DNA of 64,000 nt from positions 20,108-84,107 of the forward strand of contig NZ_JACXWX010000023.1 of assembly GCF_014764505.1 (NCBI RefSeq), written 5' to 3'. Origin of the DNA: Phormidium tenue FACHB-886 (lineage in GTDB: Bacteria > Cyanobacteriota > Cyanobacteriia > Elainellales > Elainellaceae). The position numbers and the translations under genes are program-made. Positions 9,254 through 20,070 of the stretch are shown here, in pieces. Position 1 is the first letter of the stretch; every line of letters starts with the position of its first letter. The notes below the pieces were generated by a model. It had not been told where the DNA came from and did no database searches. It saw only the letters and a program-made list of their open reading frames with translations.

Positions 9254-10300
9254 TAGAATTGTCTTTATCTAGCCGCTGTGATGATGACTATTTCTCTTTA
9301 CTACTCTAGCTAGATGAAAAATATTGGGTAGCAGCATCATTGGGTTAAGCTTGCTAACCGAGAAACTGATTGAGAATCCCAATAAGATGGAAGAAATCTT
9401 GTTCTGATAGTGACACTTCAGATACTGCCAACCAAGATTTGAGTAAACAGAAACAAATAAACGATTGAATGACAAGTTGTAAATTGTGAGACCGGTTTGT
9501 CCAACTGCTTAATGAGTGCTAACAGGAATGCTCCTGAAACTTTTCTAATAATGATTCAGTTCTTGAACTGCCAACCGCATTCAGAACGACTCAAGAGCAA
9601 GTCGTTGCATCGGATCGTCTAGGTCGAGAAGTAGGTATCGACAATCATTGAGGAGTATCCCTATGTCCCCTGGGAGATTAGGCAGCGGTTCTATGCCCCT
9701 AAATCGGGTAAACGCACCGAGCGCCTCAAGTGGGTGTAGTCCTCCTTTAGGGCTGCGTAGTCGCACTCATATTCTCTTGAATGGATAGACTATGACGACT
9801 ATTTTGCTAAAAATACAAAATGTTGTATAATCGCTTACCCTGGTGATTATCCGCCAAACTGCGCAAATATGAATTTACTCTCAGTCAAATGGCTGATAAT
9901 TGCCAGTCTCACTTTCAAAACACCTTAGGAACGGCTTAAGCTAGCACAAGACAACATTCTTTACACGCTTGCTAAAGATGGATGTGTTGTTTAACGATCC
10001 CTAGTTTCTACGTATTTATGCCTGTTCGTAGGTACAAAGAAGTGCGTCTTGCAGCGTTCGCGCTGCTAAGGCGGGATCAGCTGAAGTGGGTGGAAGCCTT
10101 ACGCCAGTTTGAATCTTTAAAGATTCAATAAAGTAGACTTCAACTTGCTGAAAGGGCAGCAAAGAGTGTAGCTGTATGACAAGTCTTACGATATCATACT
10201 ACTCAGGGTGAGTATGCGTCTATAGCGAATCCATAGATGTTTTACGCGTAATACTAGTGTAATACGGCGAGTACAGGCCAATTTTCTGCCTAATCTCGAT

Positions 10301-10356
10301 TTAACCCAAGTGGTCTAACCTCAATGGTTTAACCGCAGTGGTTTAACCTCAGTTGA
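10301..10356. repeat. imperfect 14-15-bp tandem repeat, about four units
   Basis: Units of the form TAACC-(C/T/G)-CA-(A/G)-TGGT follow each other: TAACCCAAGTGGTC, TAACCTCAATGGTT, AACCGCAGTGGTTT, AACCTCAGTTG. It is too short and degenerate for CRISPR. Similar iterated heptamers occur in cyanobacterial intergenic DNA. Confidence 0.5.
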
Positions 10357-10877
10357 ACAGCAGCGCTTGACAAGAGCATCTACCCTACAGGCATCTATCT
10401 CATACCCTCGTGTCCGTCAACGCAAACTCATCTCAGACAGTACCAGCGTTGTCGAGAACGTGCCATCTACTTTTTACAGTGCCTTTTATAGTGCTCAGAG
10501 TTTAATTTATCTCTGGCTGCTTCTACCAGTTCATTCAGATCGCTCAGCTATTAACTTGGAGAGCAAACAGCTCTAAAGACCTTGCTGATATAAGAAATGC
10601 TCTTCTCGGCATGAGAAGTGACTTGTGCCTGCCTTGCGGTTTGGGTAGTTACAAACGGTGTAGCTGCATCTCGATTTCCCACGTTCCGTAAAAACTTTTG
10701 GTTAATGAAGCCACAGCGATTGTAGAAATTGCGATCGTAAGGCTTCCGCTGTTTGCTGCGTATGCTTCAGCCCCTCAGATTCAGAAGATGTTGAGAAGTA
10801 CTAAATGCTTTGCCTTAGCTGGTTAAATATCCACTTATCTGCCTAGTTCTTTTTTGATCTACATCGTCTGTTAATGC

Positions 10878-12185
10878 ATGCTGACCCCATCTTTTATTTG
10901 CTCCACCGATCCTGCAATTGTGGTTGCTCAAATAGAGACACCTGACAAGCTGATAGATCATATTCAAACCTGCAGCCATGAACAGTTCACCGGTCGGTTA
11001 GACATCGAGAGTTTAGAACCTTTGGGACTACGGTGGAGTTTATTTTTTCGGCTCGGTCACTTCGTTTGGGCAGCTGATGAAGTTCATCCGATTCGCCGTT
11101 GGTGCCGTCAATTGTCCCAATTTTGCCCCCAACTGGTTGATACCTCTAAGCAATTGGAGGAACGATTAAATACACTCCAACATTGGAATTATGCAGCCCT
11201 AGCAGAACTTGTGAGGCAGAGAAAAATTTCTCACGAGCAGATGGCAGCTGTTGTTAAAGGCAACATCATCGAAGTTTTATTTGACATCATTCACCTGTGG
11301 CAGCAGGAATGCCAAGGGCAAGCGGCTCAGAGGTTTCAGCTAAGCTATCGGCATATCCCTTCAGACATTGCTGCTTCAACCTCAATTTTGATTCCAGTTC
11401 AGCAGGCTTGGCAGAAAGCATTCCAAGCTTGGAATGCCTGGCAACAAAATGGTCTAATCAACTGTTCGCCAAACTTAGCGCCCGTGATTTGGGATGCTGA
11501 AGCACTGCGGCAGCAAACTTCACTTCTGGCTTATCACAACCTGACAACTCTGGTAAACGGCGAGCGTACCTTAAGAGACTTGGGAGCCAAACTCAACCAA
11601 AACCCCTTGCCCTTGACGCTCTCGATCATGCCCTACATTCGTCGTGAGGCGATCGGTCTAGTTGAAGTTAGCGACTTAAATCCTGCCGCTTTATCCAGCG
11701 CTGAGTCATCTCAGTCGATGGTTGGTCTTCCTCCCACGCCCCGCCCAACCCCGCCCACCAGCCCTTTGGTTGTCTATATCGATGACAGCCGGTTCGACAA
11801 CATGGCAATGAATCGCATTGTAGGGCAGGTAGGCTGTCGAGTTATCAACATTCGCGACCCTGTGCAGGCACTGCCGATCCTGTTGGAGCAAAAGCCCGAC
11901 CTAATTTTTTTGGATTTGCTGATGCCTGTCACCAACGGTTATGAAGTCTGCTCCCAAATTCGTCGTATCTCTGTCTTCAAAGAAACGCCGGTAATCATTG
12001 TGACGGCTAGCGATGGCATTGTCGATCGGGTGCGGGCAAAGCTGGTTGGCTCTTCGGGGTTTATCTCGAAGCCGATCGAACCAGAAAAAGTGCTGACGGT
12101 TTTGCAGCAATACCTGCCGCTGCCATTTACCAATTCCAGTCGCTTTGAACCCAACCAAAATTATTTCTTCAACTGGCAGACTTGA
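10878..12185 (+). CDS. pixG: PixG/PatA-type response regulator (PATAN + REC)
   Basis: First gene of the taxis operon, 435 residues. The N-terminal PATAN-type domain covers about residues 15-250 (DHIQTCSHEQFTGRLDIES near its start). The C-terminal receiver (about 295-410) has the acidic pair DD (VVYIDDSR), phospho-acceptor Asp in FLDLLMP, Thr in IIVTAS and Lys in SKPIE. PatA-like regulators in cyanobacteria act as CheY-type outputs on type IV pilus motility. The start is the ATG at 10878. The order PatA-type RR, CheY, CheW, MCP, CheA-REC matches pixGHIJL of Synechocystis, the basis for the symbol. Confidence 0.9.
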   Translation: MLTPSFICSTDPAIVVAQIETPDKLIDHIQTCSHEQFTGRLDIESLEPLGLRWSLFFRLGHFVWAADEVHPIRRWCRQLSQFCPQLVDTSKQLEERLNTLQHWNYAALAELVRQRKISHEQMAAVVKGNIIEVLFDIIHLWQQECQGQAAQRFQLSYRHIPSDIAASTSILIPVQQAWQKAFQAWNAWQQNGLINCSPNLAPVIWDAEALRQQTSLLAYHNLTTLVNGERTLRDLGAKLNQNPLPLTLSIMPYIRREAIGLVEVSDLNPAALSSAESSQSMVGLPPTPRPTPPTSPLVVYIDDSRFDNMAMNRIVGQVGCRVINIRDPVQALPILLEQKPDLIFLDLLMPVTNGYEVCSQIRRISVFKETPVIIVTASDGIVDRVRAKLVGSSGFISKPIEPEKVLTVLQQYLPLPFTNSSRFEPNQNYFFNWQT

Positions 12186-12222
12186 CGCCAGTTCAACTGA
12201 TTTCCTTGCGCTGAGAACCCCC

Positions 12223-12591
12223 ATGACTACCGTTCTTTTAGTTGAAGACAGCCTGACCGAAACCGAACTACTCACCCGCTACCTGAAACAGGCAGGTTTA
12301 GCGGTGGTGAGTGCCACAAATTGCCAAGATGCTCAAACCAAGCTGCAGTCCCAAAGACCCGATCTGGTACTGCTTGATGTAATCTTGCCAGGACAAAGCG
12401 GATTTGAACTGTGCCGAGAACTCAAAACAGATGCCAGCACAAAGCAAATCCCCGTTGTGATTTGTTCTACCAAAGGAACAGCAGCCGATCGGCTTTGGGG
12501 ATCGATGCTGGGAGCTGATGCTTATCTTGCTAAGCCTGTAGACCAGAAGGAGTTGGTCAACCTTGTTTTGCAATTGACTGCGATTGGATAG
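12223..12591 (+). CDS. pixH: CheY-like response regulator
   Basis: A 122-residue stand-alone receiver domain: MTTVLLVEDSLTETELL, phospho-acceptor Asp in LLDVILPG, then VICSTK and Lys in AKPVD. The open frame extends upstream to a TTG at 12145 inside pixG, but the ATG at 12223 gives the normal receiver start and leaves a 37-bp spacer, so it was chosen. It is a likely phospho-acceptor from the CheA-like PixL kinase and a partner of PixG in controlling pilus motor direction. Confidence 0.9.
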   Translation: MTTVLLVEDSLTETELLTRYLKQAGLAVVSATNCQDAQTKLQSQRPDLVLLDVILPGQSGFELCRELKTDASTKQIPVVICSTKGTAADRLWGSMLGADAYLAKPVDQKELVNLVLQLTAIG

Positions 12592-12609
12592 CTACCTCAG
12601 GAGAAGCTG

Positions 12610-13143
12610 ATGTCACCCTCGTTGGATTCAGTGCTTGCAACCATTAGCCTGCCCTCGCCGACGCTGCTGCCCGCCGATACTTGTCAGCAGGTGCTTCGCT
12701 TTGCGCTAGGTTCAGACAGCGCCATGCTGCCGCTGGCCCAAATCACAGAAATTTTCAGGGTGGATGTGATGCAGATTTTGCCTGTTCCTGAAACGCCCAA
12801 CTCTATTTTGGGTGTTTGCAACTGGCGAGGAGATATGCTCTGGCTCGTTGATCTAGACAGTCTAGTAGGATATCCCTCTCTAGTAGAGACGCAACAAGAA
12901 CAGGAATCGCTCGCTTTTATGGCAATGGTGTTGCAGGTAGACGATCAGGCGATCGGCTTAGGGGTGCGGCAAGTATACGAGATTGAACACCATGAATTGC
13001 AAAACCTCAAGCCTGTCACACCGGGCTTATTTCCGCCCAGACTCCAGCCGTTTGTGCTGGGTGTTATTCCAGGATGTAGAGGGGCTGTCTTGGATATCGC
13101 AGCGATTATGCAACGTCCCTTGTGGCAAAACCTTTCAGGATGA
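12610..13143 (+). CDS. pixI: CheW-like adaptor
   Basis: A 177-residue single CheW domain (about 27-165) that would couple the PixJ receptor to the PixL kinase. Features include LPLAQITEIFRV, ILGVCNWRGDMLWLVDL (the conserved N-x-R-G turn) and the closing LGVIPG. The ATG is preceded by AGGAGAAG at good spacing. It follows pixH by 18 bp. Confidence 0.92.
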   Translation: MSPSLDSVLATISLPSPTLLPADTCQQVLRFALGSDSAMLPLAQITEIFRVDVMQILPVPETPNSILGVCNWRGDMLWLVDLDSLVGYPSLVETQQEQESLAFMAMVLQVDDQAIGLGVRQVYEIEHHELQNLKPVTPGLFPPRLQPFVLGVIPGCRGAVLDIAAIMQRPLWQNLSG

Positions 13144-13206
13144 GTTTTTTTGAACCAGTTTTTTGACTTAAACTCCTCTCCCACTGTGCGGCTCATTAAG
13201 CAGATT

Positions 13207-16200
13207 ATGACCAATTCCAATTCGCAAAACCAACCCGAAGCAAATCAGACACAGCAGAAAGATGCTTCGTCTTATCTCAGAAATATTCGAGCAAGAATTT
13301 CACAAGGTAATACTAAATCAGGGAATACCAATTCAGGCAATACCAATTCAGGTAACTCAATTCTCCTACCCATTGAAGGTGCTACTGCAACAGAAATTTC
13401 CACCATTCAAGAAGCAGATCAGGACTGGCAAGCCGCAGGTTCTCAGCTGCAAAATTCTATATTTTTGAATCCTAATCACAAAGATTTTTCTACTTCACTA
13501 CAGAACGACCTTAAAAATGGAAGCAAAACTAACAATGGAATGGAAGATGGAAATGGAACAGCTGAAATTTTGACTCCTTTAGTTAAAGACCAACTCAGCT
13601 GTCAATGGCTGTTGGCAACGACTCAGCAGATCCAGCAGGCAACCACACTAAATTCCCTCCTGAATTTAACGGTCATTGAGATACAGCAGCAGATTAAAGC
13701 CGATCGCGTCTTAATCTATCGCTTTCAGAGCGAGGATCGTGGCAAGGTGCTGGCTGAAGCATTGAATTACGGCTATACACCTGCCTTAGGCGAGGCTCTA
13801 CCTGCGATCGCCTTTGGCTTTGAGCAGCCAGACCAGCGGCAGCCAAATTATCGGCAGATTTTGACCTTGAATGATAGTTCTGGTGCCAGCCTCACTCCCT
13901 ACCAGCACCAGCTGCTGGAGCGGTTTCAGGTTAAAGCAAGCCTCAGCATTCCAATTGTGATAGGGCAGGTATGGGGACTGCTGGTTGTGCAGCAATGTTC
14001 GCAGCCTCGGCAGTGGGCAGAAGAAGAGATCGCCCTGCTGTATCAACTGACTAGCGAACTAAAGCTGAGCCTGCAGGCGTTGGAGTTTCGCAACGAGCAG
14101 CAGGCGATGACGCAAATCTATGACCAGATCCGTGAAATGCTGAGTGGGGTTTCTTACATTCAGAATGCTTGTGAAACCGTTATCCAGAATATCCGGCAGC
14201 TACTCGATGTGGAGCGGGTGTGCATTTACAAATTTCACCCAGACTACTCCGGTGAATTTATCTATGAGTCAGAGGCGGGTGGGTTCCCTAGCCTGGTGGG
14301 TAGCGCCTGGGTCGATACTTACCTCCAAGAAAACCAGGGGGGCAGATTCCGCTACAGCCAGCCGATCGCGGTTGATGATATCTATCAAGCCAATCTGAGC
14401 GCCTGTCACATCAAAAAATTAGAGCATTTTGGGGTTAGATCATTCGTTGTAGTCGCCATTAAGCAAGGGGAGAAGCTTTGGGGATTGCTGAGCGCCTTTC
14501 AGCACAGCGGCACGCGCCGCTGGATCGAGCAAGAAGTGGTGCTGCTCACTAATCTGGGTCGTCAACTGGGAACAGCGCTGCAGGGGGTCAATCATTTGAC
14601 CCAGCTAGAAGAACAAGCAGTGCGGTTGGCTAGCGCTACTCAGATCAGCCAGTCCATCACTGAAATCATCCCTAAAATTTTGCAGGCGCGAGATTCAGAT
14701 ACCATTTTTCGCGTCACTCAGACGGCAGTACGGCGCTTACTAAGCTGCGATCGCGTTGCCTTCTACCGCTTCCGTCCAGAGGACAGCGCCGAACTAGTCT
14801 TTGAATTTGCTGCCAGAGGAATGGAGGCTTTAGCCGAAGCTGAACTAGAAACCCTCCATTCCCAGCTCGGTCAGCAGGCTGCGGCTGACCTTCGGACAGC
14901 TCTAGTCGTGAACAATATTTACACAGCAGATCTTGCTGTAGATGAACTGGCCCAGCTTGAGCAGTTTGCAGTTCAGTCCTATGTGATCACGCCTATCTTT
15001 AAACAGGGCGAACTTTGGGGATGGCTGGGTATTTATCAAAGTGCTGCTCGCGCTTGGGCAGAGATTGAAGTCAGCGCGATCGGTCAAATTTGCGATCAAG
15101 TGGGCGCAGCTATGCAGCAGGCTAACTATCTGATGCAGATGCAGCAGCAGGCGGAGCAGCTGGCCAAAACACGAGAACGAGATCAATTCGTGGCGAAGGT
15201 GGTGGAGCGAATTCGGCAGTCGCTCGACTTGCCGCAAATTTTCAAGACAACCGCCCGCGAAGTCCGCAATGCTTTGGGGGTGGATCGCGTGGCGATCTAT
15301 AAGTTCACACCCGGAACGAACTTTAACCAGGGGATGATCGTTGCGGAAGATATTAAACCAGGCTACATCTCTATCCTTACCGTGGAGATCGACGATAACT
15401 GCTTTGGGGATCGTTATGCAGAATCGTATAAGCGCGGACGGGTTTTCGCTATTGCGGATATTCAGCAGGCAGGGTTGAACAACTGCTACATTGAAATGCT
15501 GACTCAGTTTCAAGTGCGGGGCAACTTGGTCGTGCCGCTGTTTAGAGGAGAAGAACTGTGGGGCTTGTTCTGCATCCATCAGTGTAGCGCTCCGCATGAT
15601 TGGCAAGATACAGAAATTGACTTTGCTAAGCAGATTGCGCTGCAGCTCGATACTGCCATTCAGCAGGGCGAATATATTGAACAGCTCCGCCAAGCTTCGG
15701 AGCAGCTAGTGAGCGCAGCTGAACGCGAGAAGGCAGCGAAAGAACGCCTGCAGCAGGAAGTGATTCAAGTGTTGGCATCCGTCCGACCTGCTTTGGATGG
15801 CGATCTAACGGTGCGTGCCCCAGTCACCGATGACGAAGTGGGGACGATCGCCGATGCCTACAACAACACGCTGAACAGCCTGCGGCAGATCGTGACGCAG
15901 ATGCAGGTTGCCTCACGGCAGGTTGCTCATACGTCCGAAATTAGTGAAGCTGCGATCTCCAGTTTGGCAACTCAAGCCCAACATCAGTTTCAAGCGCTCA
16001 GTCAAGCCCAAGCTCAAGTTGAGACGATGGTGCATTCCACTGAAGCAGTTGGGGCAAGCGCTCACCTTGTGGAGCAGGCAGTCCAAGCTGCAAATCAGAT
16101 TGTGCTGGCGGGCGATACTGCAATGAATCGTACAGTAGAAGAGATTTTGGATATCCGCGAAACCGTTGCCGAAACTAATGCTCGCCTGAAACGGTTAAGT

Positions 16201-16755
16201 GAATCTTCCCAAAAAATTTCTAAAGTCGTGAACCTGATTAGCAACTTCACGACCCAAACTCAGCTGCTAGCGCTCAACGCCTCGATCGAAGCTACCCGCG
16301 CTGGCGACTATGGACGAGGGTTTGCTGTAGTTGCAGAAGAAGTACGTTCTTTGGCGCGTCAGTCTGCCGATGCTGCCACAGATATTGAGCAGCTGGTACA
16401 AGATATTCAGCGGGGAACAGCCGAGGTATCCACCGCGCTAGAAATGGGTATCCAGCAGGTTGAATCTGGAACCGATCTGGTAACAGAAACCCGCGAAAAC
16501 CTGAACGCGATCGTTGATGCAACCGCCCAGATCAGTCAGCTTGTGGTGAGCATCACCCAGACAACCGAAGAACAAACACAGCAATTTCAATCGGTAACGC
16601 AAACGATTACCGATGTCGCAGAGATCGCCAGCAAAACTTCAGAAGATTCAATGTCAATGTCTGCATCCTTTAAGGAGCTACTGGCGATGGCTCAGACCTT
16701 ACAAGTCAAGAGCGACCAGTTCAAGGTCGATACCGAAACCAGCCACCTACCATGA
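13207..16755 (+). CDS. pixJ: PixJ-type soluble photoreceptor/chemoreceptor with four GAF domains
   Basis: Methyl-accepting taxis receptor, 1182 residues, with no membrane segment. Order: polar N-terminus, four GAF domains (roughly 130-290, 300-470, 490-650, 660-830), HAMP (about 850-910) and MCP signalling domain. GAF2 has Cys400-His401 plus Trp368 and Asp370, matching bilin attachment and tuning positions of red/green cyanobacteriochromes. GAF4 has the DXCF motif (Cys732) and Cys760-Tyr761 28 residues later, as in DXCF-type cyanobacteriochromes. GAF1 and GAF3 lack the attachment Cys. A TTG start at 13150 with AGGATGAG upstream is possible; the ATG at 13207 was preferred. It overlaps pixL by 4 bp (ATGA). 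Confidence 0.93.
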   Translation: MTNSNSQNQPEANQTQQKDASSYLRNIRARISQGNTKSGNTNSGNTNSGNSILLPIEGATATEISTIQEADQDWQAAGSQLQNSIFLNPNHKDFSTSLQNDLKNGSKTNNGMEDGNGTAEILTPLVKDQLSCQWLLATTQQIQQATTLNSLLNLTVIEIQQQIKADRVLIYRFQSEDRGKVLAEALNYGYTPALGEALPAIAFGFEQPDQRQPNYRQILTLNDSSGASLTPYQHQLLERFQVKASLSIPIVIGQVWGLLVVQQCSQPRQWAEEEIALLYQLTSELKLSLQALEFRNEQQAMTQIYDQIREMLSGVSYIQNACETVIQNIRQLLDVERVCIYKFHPDYSGEFIYESEAGGFPSLVGSAWVDTYLQENQGGRFRYSQPIAVDDIYQANLSACHIKKLEHFGVRSFVVVAIKQGEKLWGLLSAFQHSGTRRWIEQEVVLLTNLGRQLGTALQGVNHLTQLEEQAVRLASATQISQSITEIIPKILQARDSDTIFRVTQTAVRRLLSCDRVAFYRFRPEDSAELVFEFAARGMEALAEAELETLHSQLGQQAAADLRTALVVNNIYTADLAVDELAQLEQFAVQSYVITPIFKQGELWGWLGIYQSAARAWAEIEVSAIGQICDQVGAAMQQANYLMQMQQQAEQLAKTRERDQFVAKVVERIRQSLDLPQIFKTTAREVRNALGVDRVAIYKFTPGTNFNQGMIVAEDIKPGYISILTVEIDDNCFGDRYAESYKRGRVFAIADIQQAGLNNCYIEMLTQFQVRGNLVVPLFRGEELWGLFCIHQCSAPHDWQDTEIDFAKQIALQLDTAIQQGEYIEQLRQASEQLVSAAEREKAAKERLQQEVIQVLASVRPALDGDLTVRAPVTDDEVGTIADAYNNTLNSLRQIVTQMQVASRQVAHTSEISEAAISSLATQAQHQFQALSQAQAQVETMVHSTEAVGASAHLVEQAVQAANQIVLAGDTAMNRTVEEILDIRETVAETNARLKRLSESSQKISKVVNLISNFTTQTQLLALNASIEATRAGDYGRGFAVVAEEVRSLARQSADAATDIEQLVQDIQRGTAEVSTALEMGIQQVESGTDLVTETRENLNAIVDATAQISQLVVSITQTTEEQTQQFQSVTQTITDVAEIASKTSEDSMSMSASFKELLAMAQTLQVKSDQFKVDTETSHLP
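13303..13352 (+). repeat. in-frame 15-bp tandem repeat in the PixJ linker
   Basis: About three copies of a 15-bp unit encode G-N-T-(K/N)-S repeats in the disordered N-terminal region of PixJ. This is a simple in-frame slippage-type expansion. Confidence 0.6.
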
Positions 16756-19700
16756 CCTCAAATTCCTCCATCCGAGAAGAAACTTACCCCTATTTCCTCC
16801 AGGAAGTCCCAGAACTGCTGCAGGTTCTAGAGCAGGGCTTATTGAGGCTGCGAGATGCTAGCACCCTCGATCAAGTGAACACCTTGATGCGAGCCACCCA
16901 CACGCTAAAAGGAGCTGCTGCCAGCGTGGGGCTAGAAACGATCGCACTTCTCGCCCATTCCCTAGAGGACATTTTTAAAGCACTCTGCCGCCCGGATGTA
17001 TCGATCGATCCGGATGTGGAAGCGCTGCTCTTCGAGGGGTTTGAATGTCTGCGGCTGCCGCTGATAGCAGAACTAACTGGCAACGCGATCAACCATACAG
17101 AAGTCCTCGATCGAGCTGCTGCTGTATTCGCCCAACTGCAAGAGAAGCTGGGAGACTGTTTTGGGCAGGAGGCATACATCCCGACTTCCCTGGAACTTGG
17201 CTTTGATGTAACGCAGTCACTTTTTGAGATTGGCGTAACTCAGCGGCTAGAACAGGTTGCAACGGCGATCGCTACTGCCCCGCCAGAGGAAATTGGCACA
17301 GCTGTCAAAACCCAGCTTGAGGTGTTTCTAGGCTTAGCAGAGTCTTTAAATCTACCAGGGTTTGGCGCGATTGCTCAGGCAGCTCTAACAGCGCTGCACC
17401 ACCATCCCGGTCAGGCTATGACTATCGCTCAGGTAGCGCTAGCAGACCTGCAGGACGGACAGACTGCTGTGTTGGCAGGCGATCGCCTACAAGGAGGGCA
17501 ACCCTCGGCAGCTTTACAGCAGCTAGCTGACCTGCCCCCCAGCATCCCCGTCGTCCCTGCTAATGCAACAGTGGTTGACTCTCAAAGCGTTGAATCGCAG
17601 AGTATTGAGTCTCAGAGTACCGAATCACAGGGCAAAACTCCTTCTAATCCGCTTCTAGAAAGCATTTGGGGCGAAACTTTGGTTACTGCCACGTCGAGTG
17701 CTGAACCCTTGAGCAAACCAGCTTTTGCCCTCGCTCCCGCTTCCGTTGATTCAGATGATCTGCAGTTCGCTCGCCAACTTTTTTCATCTCAAGCAGAGCA
17801 GCCCCCCAGCACCCCGACTCCCATGCCGACTAAAGAAACGATCGCTCCCGCTGCTACGGTGCGAGTCAATGTTGAGCATTTAGAGCAACTGAGCCATTCT
17901 ATGGGGGAACTGCTGACGCATCAAAATTATCAATCTCTCCAGACGGAACAGCTACAGTCTTCTGTTCGTAGCCTCCTCTCACGGCTTCAAGAGCATCAGC
18001 AGCTCCTAACTCAGTTTCAGGAATCCTTCAACCACCGATCGATGGCTGCCCCGCAGGGACGCAAACAGCGCAAAAAATCGAGAGCAAGCAAAAAAAAGAC
18101 CCCCCTTCCTGCTTCTCGCCCCGCCATCCCCGCGGAAGGTCTAGGCTTAGGTGCCCTGAGAGACAATCTCGATGCCATCCACTTCATTCAAGCGATGTTG
18201 GATAACAACGTGCAGCTGGCAGAAGTAGCAGATGCGATCGACCTGTTTACTCGTCAATCCAAGCAAGTGCTGGCAACCCAACAGCGCCTCCTGAACCATA
18301 CCCGTGATGTGCTGATCGAAGCCCGCATGCTGCCTTTGGGTGAGATCTTCGATCGCTTTCCGCGAGTGCTGCAGCAGCTAGAAACGAGACACAACAAACC
18401 GGTGGCGCTGTCGCTGCAGGGCGCAGAAGTTTTGGTGGATAAAGTGGTGGCAGAGAAACTATTCGATCCACTCCTCCACTTGGTTCGGAATGCTTTTGAT
18501 CATGGAATTGAGCCTGCTGCAATTCGCCAGCAGCGTGGGAAAGCCCCCAAAGGGCAAATTGAACTTTCTGCCCAACATCAAGGCGGACAGCTCGTGATCG
18601 AAGTGCGAGACGATGGGGACGGATTAGATTTTGAGCGAATTCGCCAGCGGGTAGCCGAACGGCAGCTTGTGCCACCCGATCAAGTGCCGCACCTCACCCC
18701 CGATCAATTAATCGATTTCCTGTTTGAAGCAGGCTTTTCTACTGCCGCTCAGGTCAATAATCTCTCTGGGCGTGGCGTGGGATTGGACGTTGTGCGGGCT
18801 CAGCTGCAAGCTCTCCAAGGGGCGATCGTCGTTCACTCTGAACCGCAGCAAGGCACCACGTTCATCCTGAAGATTCCACTGAACCTGACGATCGCTAAGC
18901 TGCTCGTTTGTCAGGTGGGCGGCAAACCTCATGCCTTATTGATCGATACGATTGAGCAGATTATCATTCTGCAGCCAGAGCAAATTCAAAACCAGTATGG
19001 CATTAAGGTGGTGCGCTGGGGCAACGGAGCTGATGAGCAACAGATTCCTTTGTACTCCCTGACGCAGGCGCTTAGCTATACGTCGCCGCTGCTCGCATTG
19101 CCACTCACCAGCCCCCCCACCAGCCCCAAATCATCTGCAACACAGACGATTCTATGCCGATATCAAGGGGGGCTAGTAGGCTTAGAAGTGGATCAGCTAC
19201 TTGACGAGCAGGAGCTAGTTATTCGTCCGTTGGGAAGGCTGATTGACTCCCCCAGCTATGTTTATGGCGCTAGTGTTTTGGCAGACGGTCGCCTAACGTT
19301 GGTGATCGAGCCAGTCGCGCTGATCGAACAAATTTTGAAGCAAAGAGGCGATCGGCCCAATGCAAATTGGCACAATGCAGATCGGCACAATGCAGCAAGT
19401 TTTACACCTGTCTTGCCGTCATCTCGCTCCCAACCCTCAAGCCTTGCTGCCCTACCTGCCCTACCGGCCTCAGCGGAACCAGACCTCAAGACGAACATCA
19501 AGATTTTGATCATCGAAGATTCAATCACCGTTCGCCAAAGCTTGATTTTGACGCTGCAGCGAGCGGGTTATCAAGTCTCTCAGGCAAAAGACGGACAAGA
19601 AGCGATCGACAGGCTACAGCACTCAATTGATGTGCAGGCAATTATCTGCGATCTGGATATGCCTCGCGTCAGCGGGTTTGAATTTCTCAGGCACTGTCAG

Positions 19701-19886
19701 CGTATCCCTGGTTTAGCCAACATTCCAGTCATCATTTTGACTTCGCGAAGCGACGAAAAGCACCGCTCGCTGGCTGCACAGCTGGGGGCAGCTGCCTATA
19801 TGACCAAGCCCTATCTAGAATACAAGCTGCTTGAGCTAGTGGCAGAAATACTAAAACTGCACAGCTTAGCTCCTGTTTCTGGATAA
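16752..19886 (+). CDS. pixL: CheA-type hybrid histidine kinase
   Basis: Kinase of the Pix taxis system, 1044 residues. Order: HPt domain with phospho-acceptor His50 (HTLKGAA); low-complexity linker with iterated SQS/ESQ; dimerisation region (about 470-520); ATPase domain ([30 protein letters not shown]); CheW-like domain (about 715-870); C-terminal receiver with Asp967 in CDLDMP and Lys in TKPYLE. The fused receiver is typical of cyanobacterial PixL/PilL-type CheA proteins. The ATG overlaps the pixJ stop codon (ATGA), indicating translational coupling. It is the last gene of the pix operon. Confidence 0.93.
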   Translation: MTSNSSIREETYPYFLQEVPELLQVLEQGLLRLRDASTLDQVNTLMRATHTLKGAAASVGLETIALLAHSLEDIFKALCRPDVSIDPDVEALLFEGFECLRLPLIAELTGNAINHTEVLDRAAAVFAQLQEKLGDCFGQEAYIPTSLELGFDVTQSLFEIGVTQRLEQVATAIATAPPEEIGTAVKTQLEVFLGLAESLNLPGFGAIAQAALTALHHHPGQAMTIAQVALADLQDGQTAVLAGDRLQGGQPSAALQQLADLPPSIPVVPANATVVDSQSVESQSIESQSTESQGKTPSNPLLESIWGETLVTATSSAEPLSKPAFALAPASVDSDDLQFARQLFSSQAEQPPSTPTPMPTKETIAPAATVRVNVEHLEQLSHSMGELLTHQNYQSLQTEQLQSSVRSLLSRLQEHQQLLTQFQESFNHRSMAAPQGRKQRKKSRASKKKTPLPASRPAIPAEGLGLGALRDNLDAIHFIQAMLDNNVQLAEVADAIDLFTRQSKQVLATQQRLLNHTRDVLIEARMLPLGEIFDRFPRVLQQLETRHNKPVALSLQGAEVLVDKVVAEKLFDPLLHLVRNAFDHGIEPAAIRQQRGKAPKGQIELSAQHQGGQLVIEVRDDGDGLDFERIRQRVAERQLVPPDQVPHLTPDQLIDFLFEAGFSTAAQVNNLSGRGVGLDVVRAQLQALQGAIVVHSEPQQGTTFILKIPLNLTIAKLLVCQVGGKPHALLIDTIEQIIILQPEQIQNQYGIKVVRWGNGADEQQIPLYSLTQALSYTSPLLALPLTSPPTSPKSSATQTILCRYQGGLVGLEVDQLLDEQELVIRPLGRLIDSPSYVYGASVLADGRLTLVIEPVALIEQILKQRGDRPNANWHNADRHNAASFTPVLPSSRSQPSSLAALPALPASAEPDLKTNIKILIIEDSITVRQSLILTLQRAGYQVSQAKDGQEAIDRLQHSIDVQAIICDLDMPRVSGFEFLRHCQRIPGLANIPVIILTSRSDEKHRSLAAQLGAAAYMTKPYLEYKLLELVAEILKLHSLAPVSG

Positions 19887-20070
19887 AGACTAGTTTGAAT
19901 GGATAGAATAGAGTAAATCCATAGTGTTCCGGCTAAAATACTAAATCTATGAAAGAAGAAGAATCAGTAGTACTATTCTTGAAAAGAATCAAAACCAATT
20001 TCTGCTCAACATTAATAACATCTAGAGCAGATTAAATAAAAAGCAGTGGAACGTTGAAAGATTGCTATAG

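Larger units (their letters stand above)
9013..10877. other. 1.9-kb gene-poor stretch with decayed reading frames
   Basis: No intact gene was recognised. On the plus strand, a frame from about 9650 to 9950 reads through protein-like sequence (for example EEYPYVPWEIRQRFY, then EWIDYDDYF), broken by two in-frame TAG codons; this suggests a dead gene of unknown family. A second frame at 10367-10576 begins only with TTG and has no known features. A short imperfect tandem repeat lies at 10301-10356. The last 300 bp probably hold the pix operon promoter. Confidence 0.45.

Noticed and set aside
10301..10356. possible CRISPR-like array
   Set aside because: Units are contiguous, about 15 bp and imperfect, with no spacers and no cas genes nearby.
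10367..10576. 69-codon plus-strand frame
   Set aside because: It starts with TTG, has no ribosome-binding site or family, and lies in the decayed region.
12145..12222. upstream TTG extension of pixH
   Set aside because: It overlaps the end of pixG and adds 26 residues not found before receiver domains; the ATG at 12223 fits better.
14902..15693. 263-codon frame on the minus strand inside pixJ
   Set aside because: It is antisense to the GAF3/GAF4 region, which has clear domain motifs. No start signal or family features were seen.
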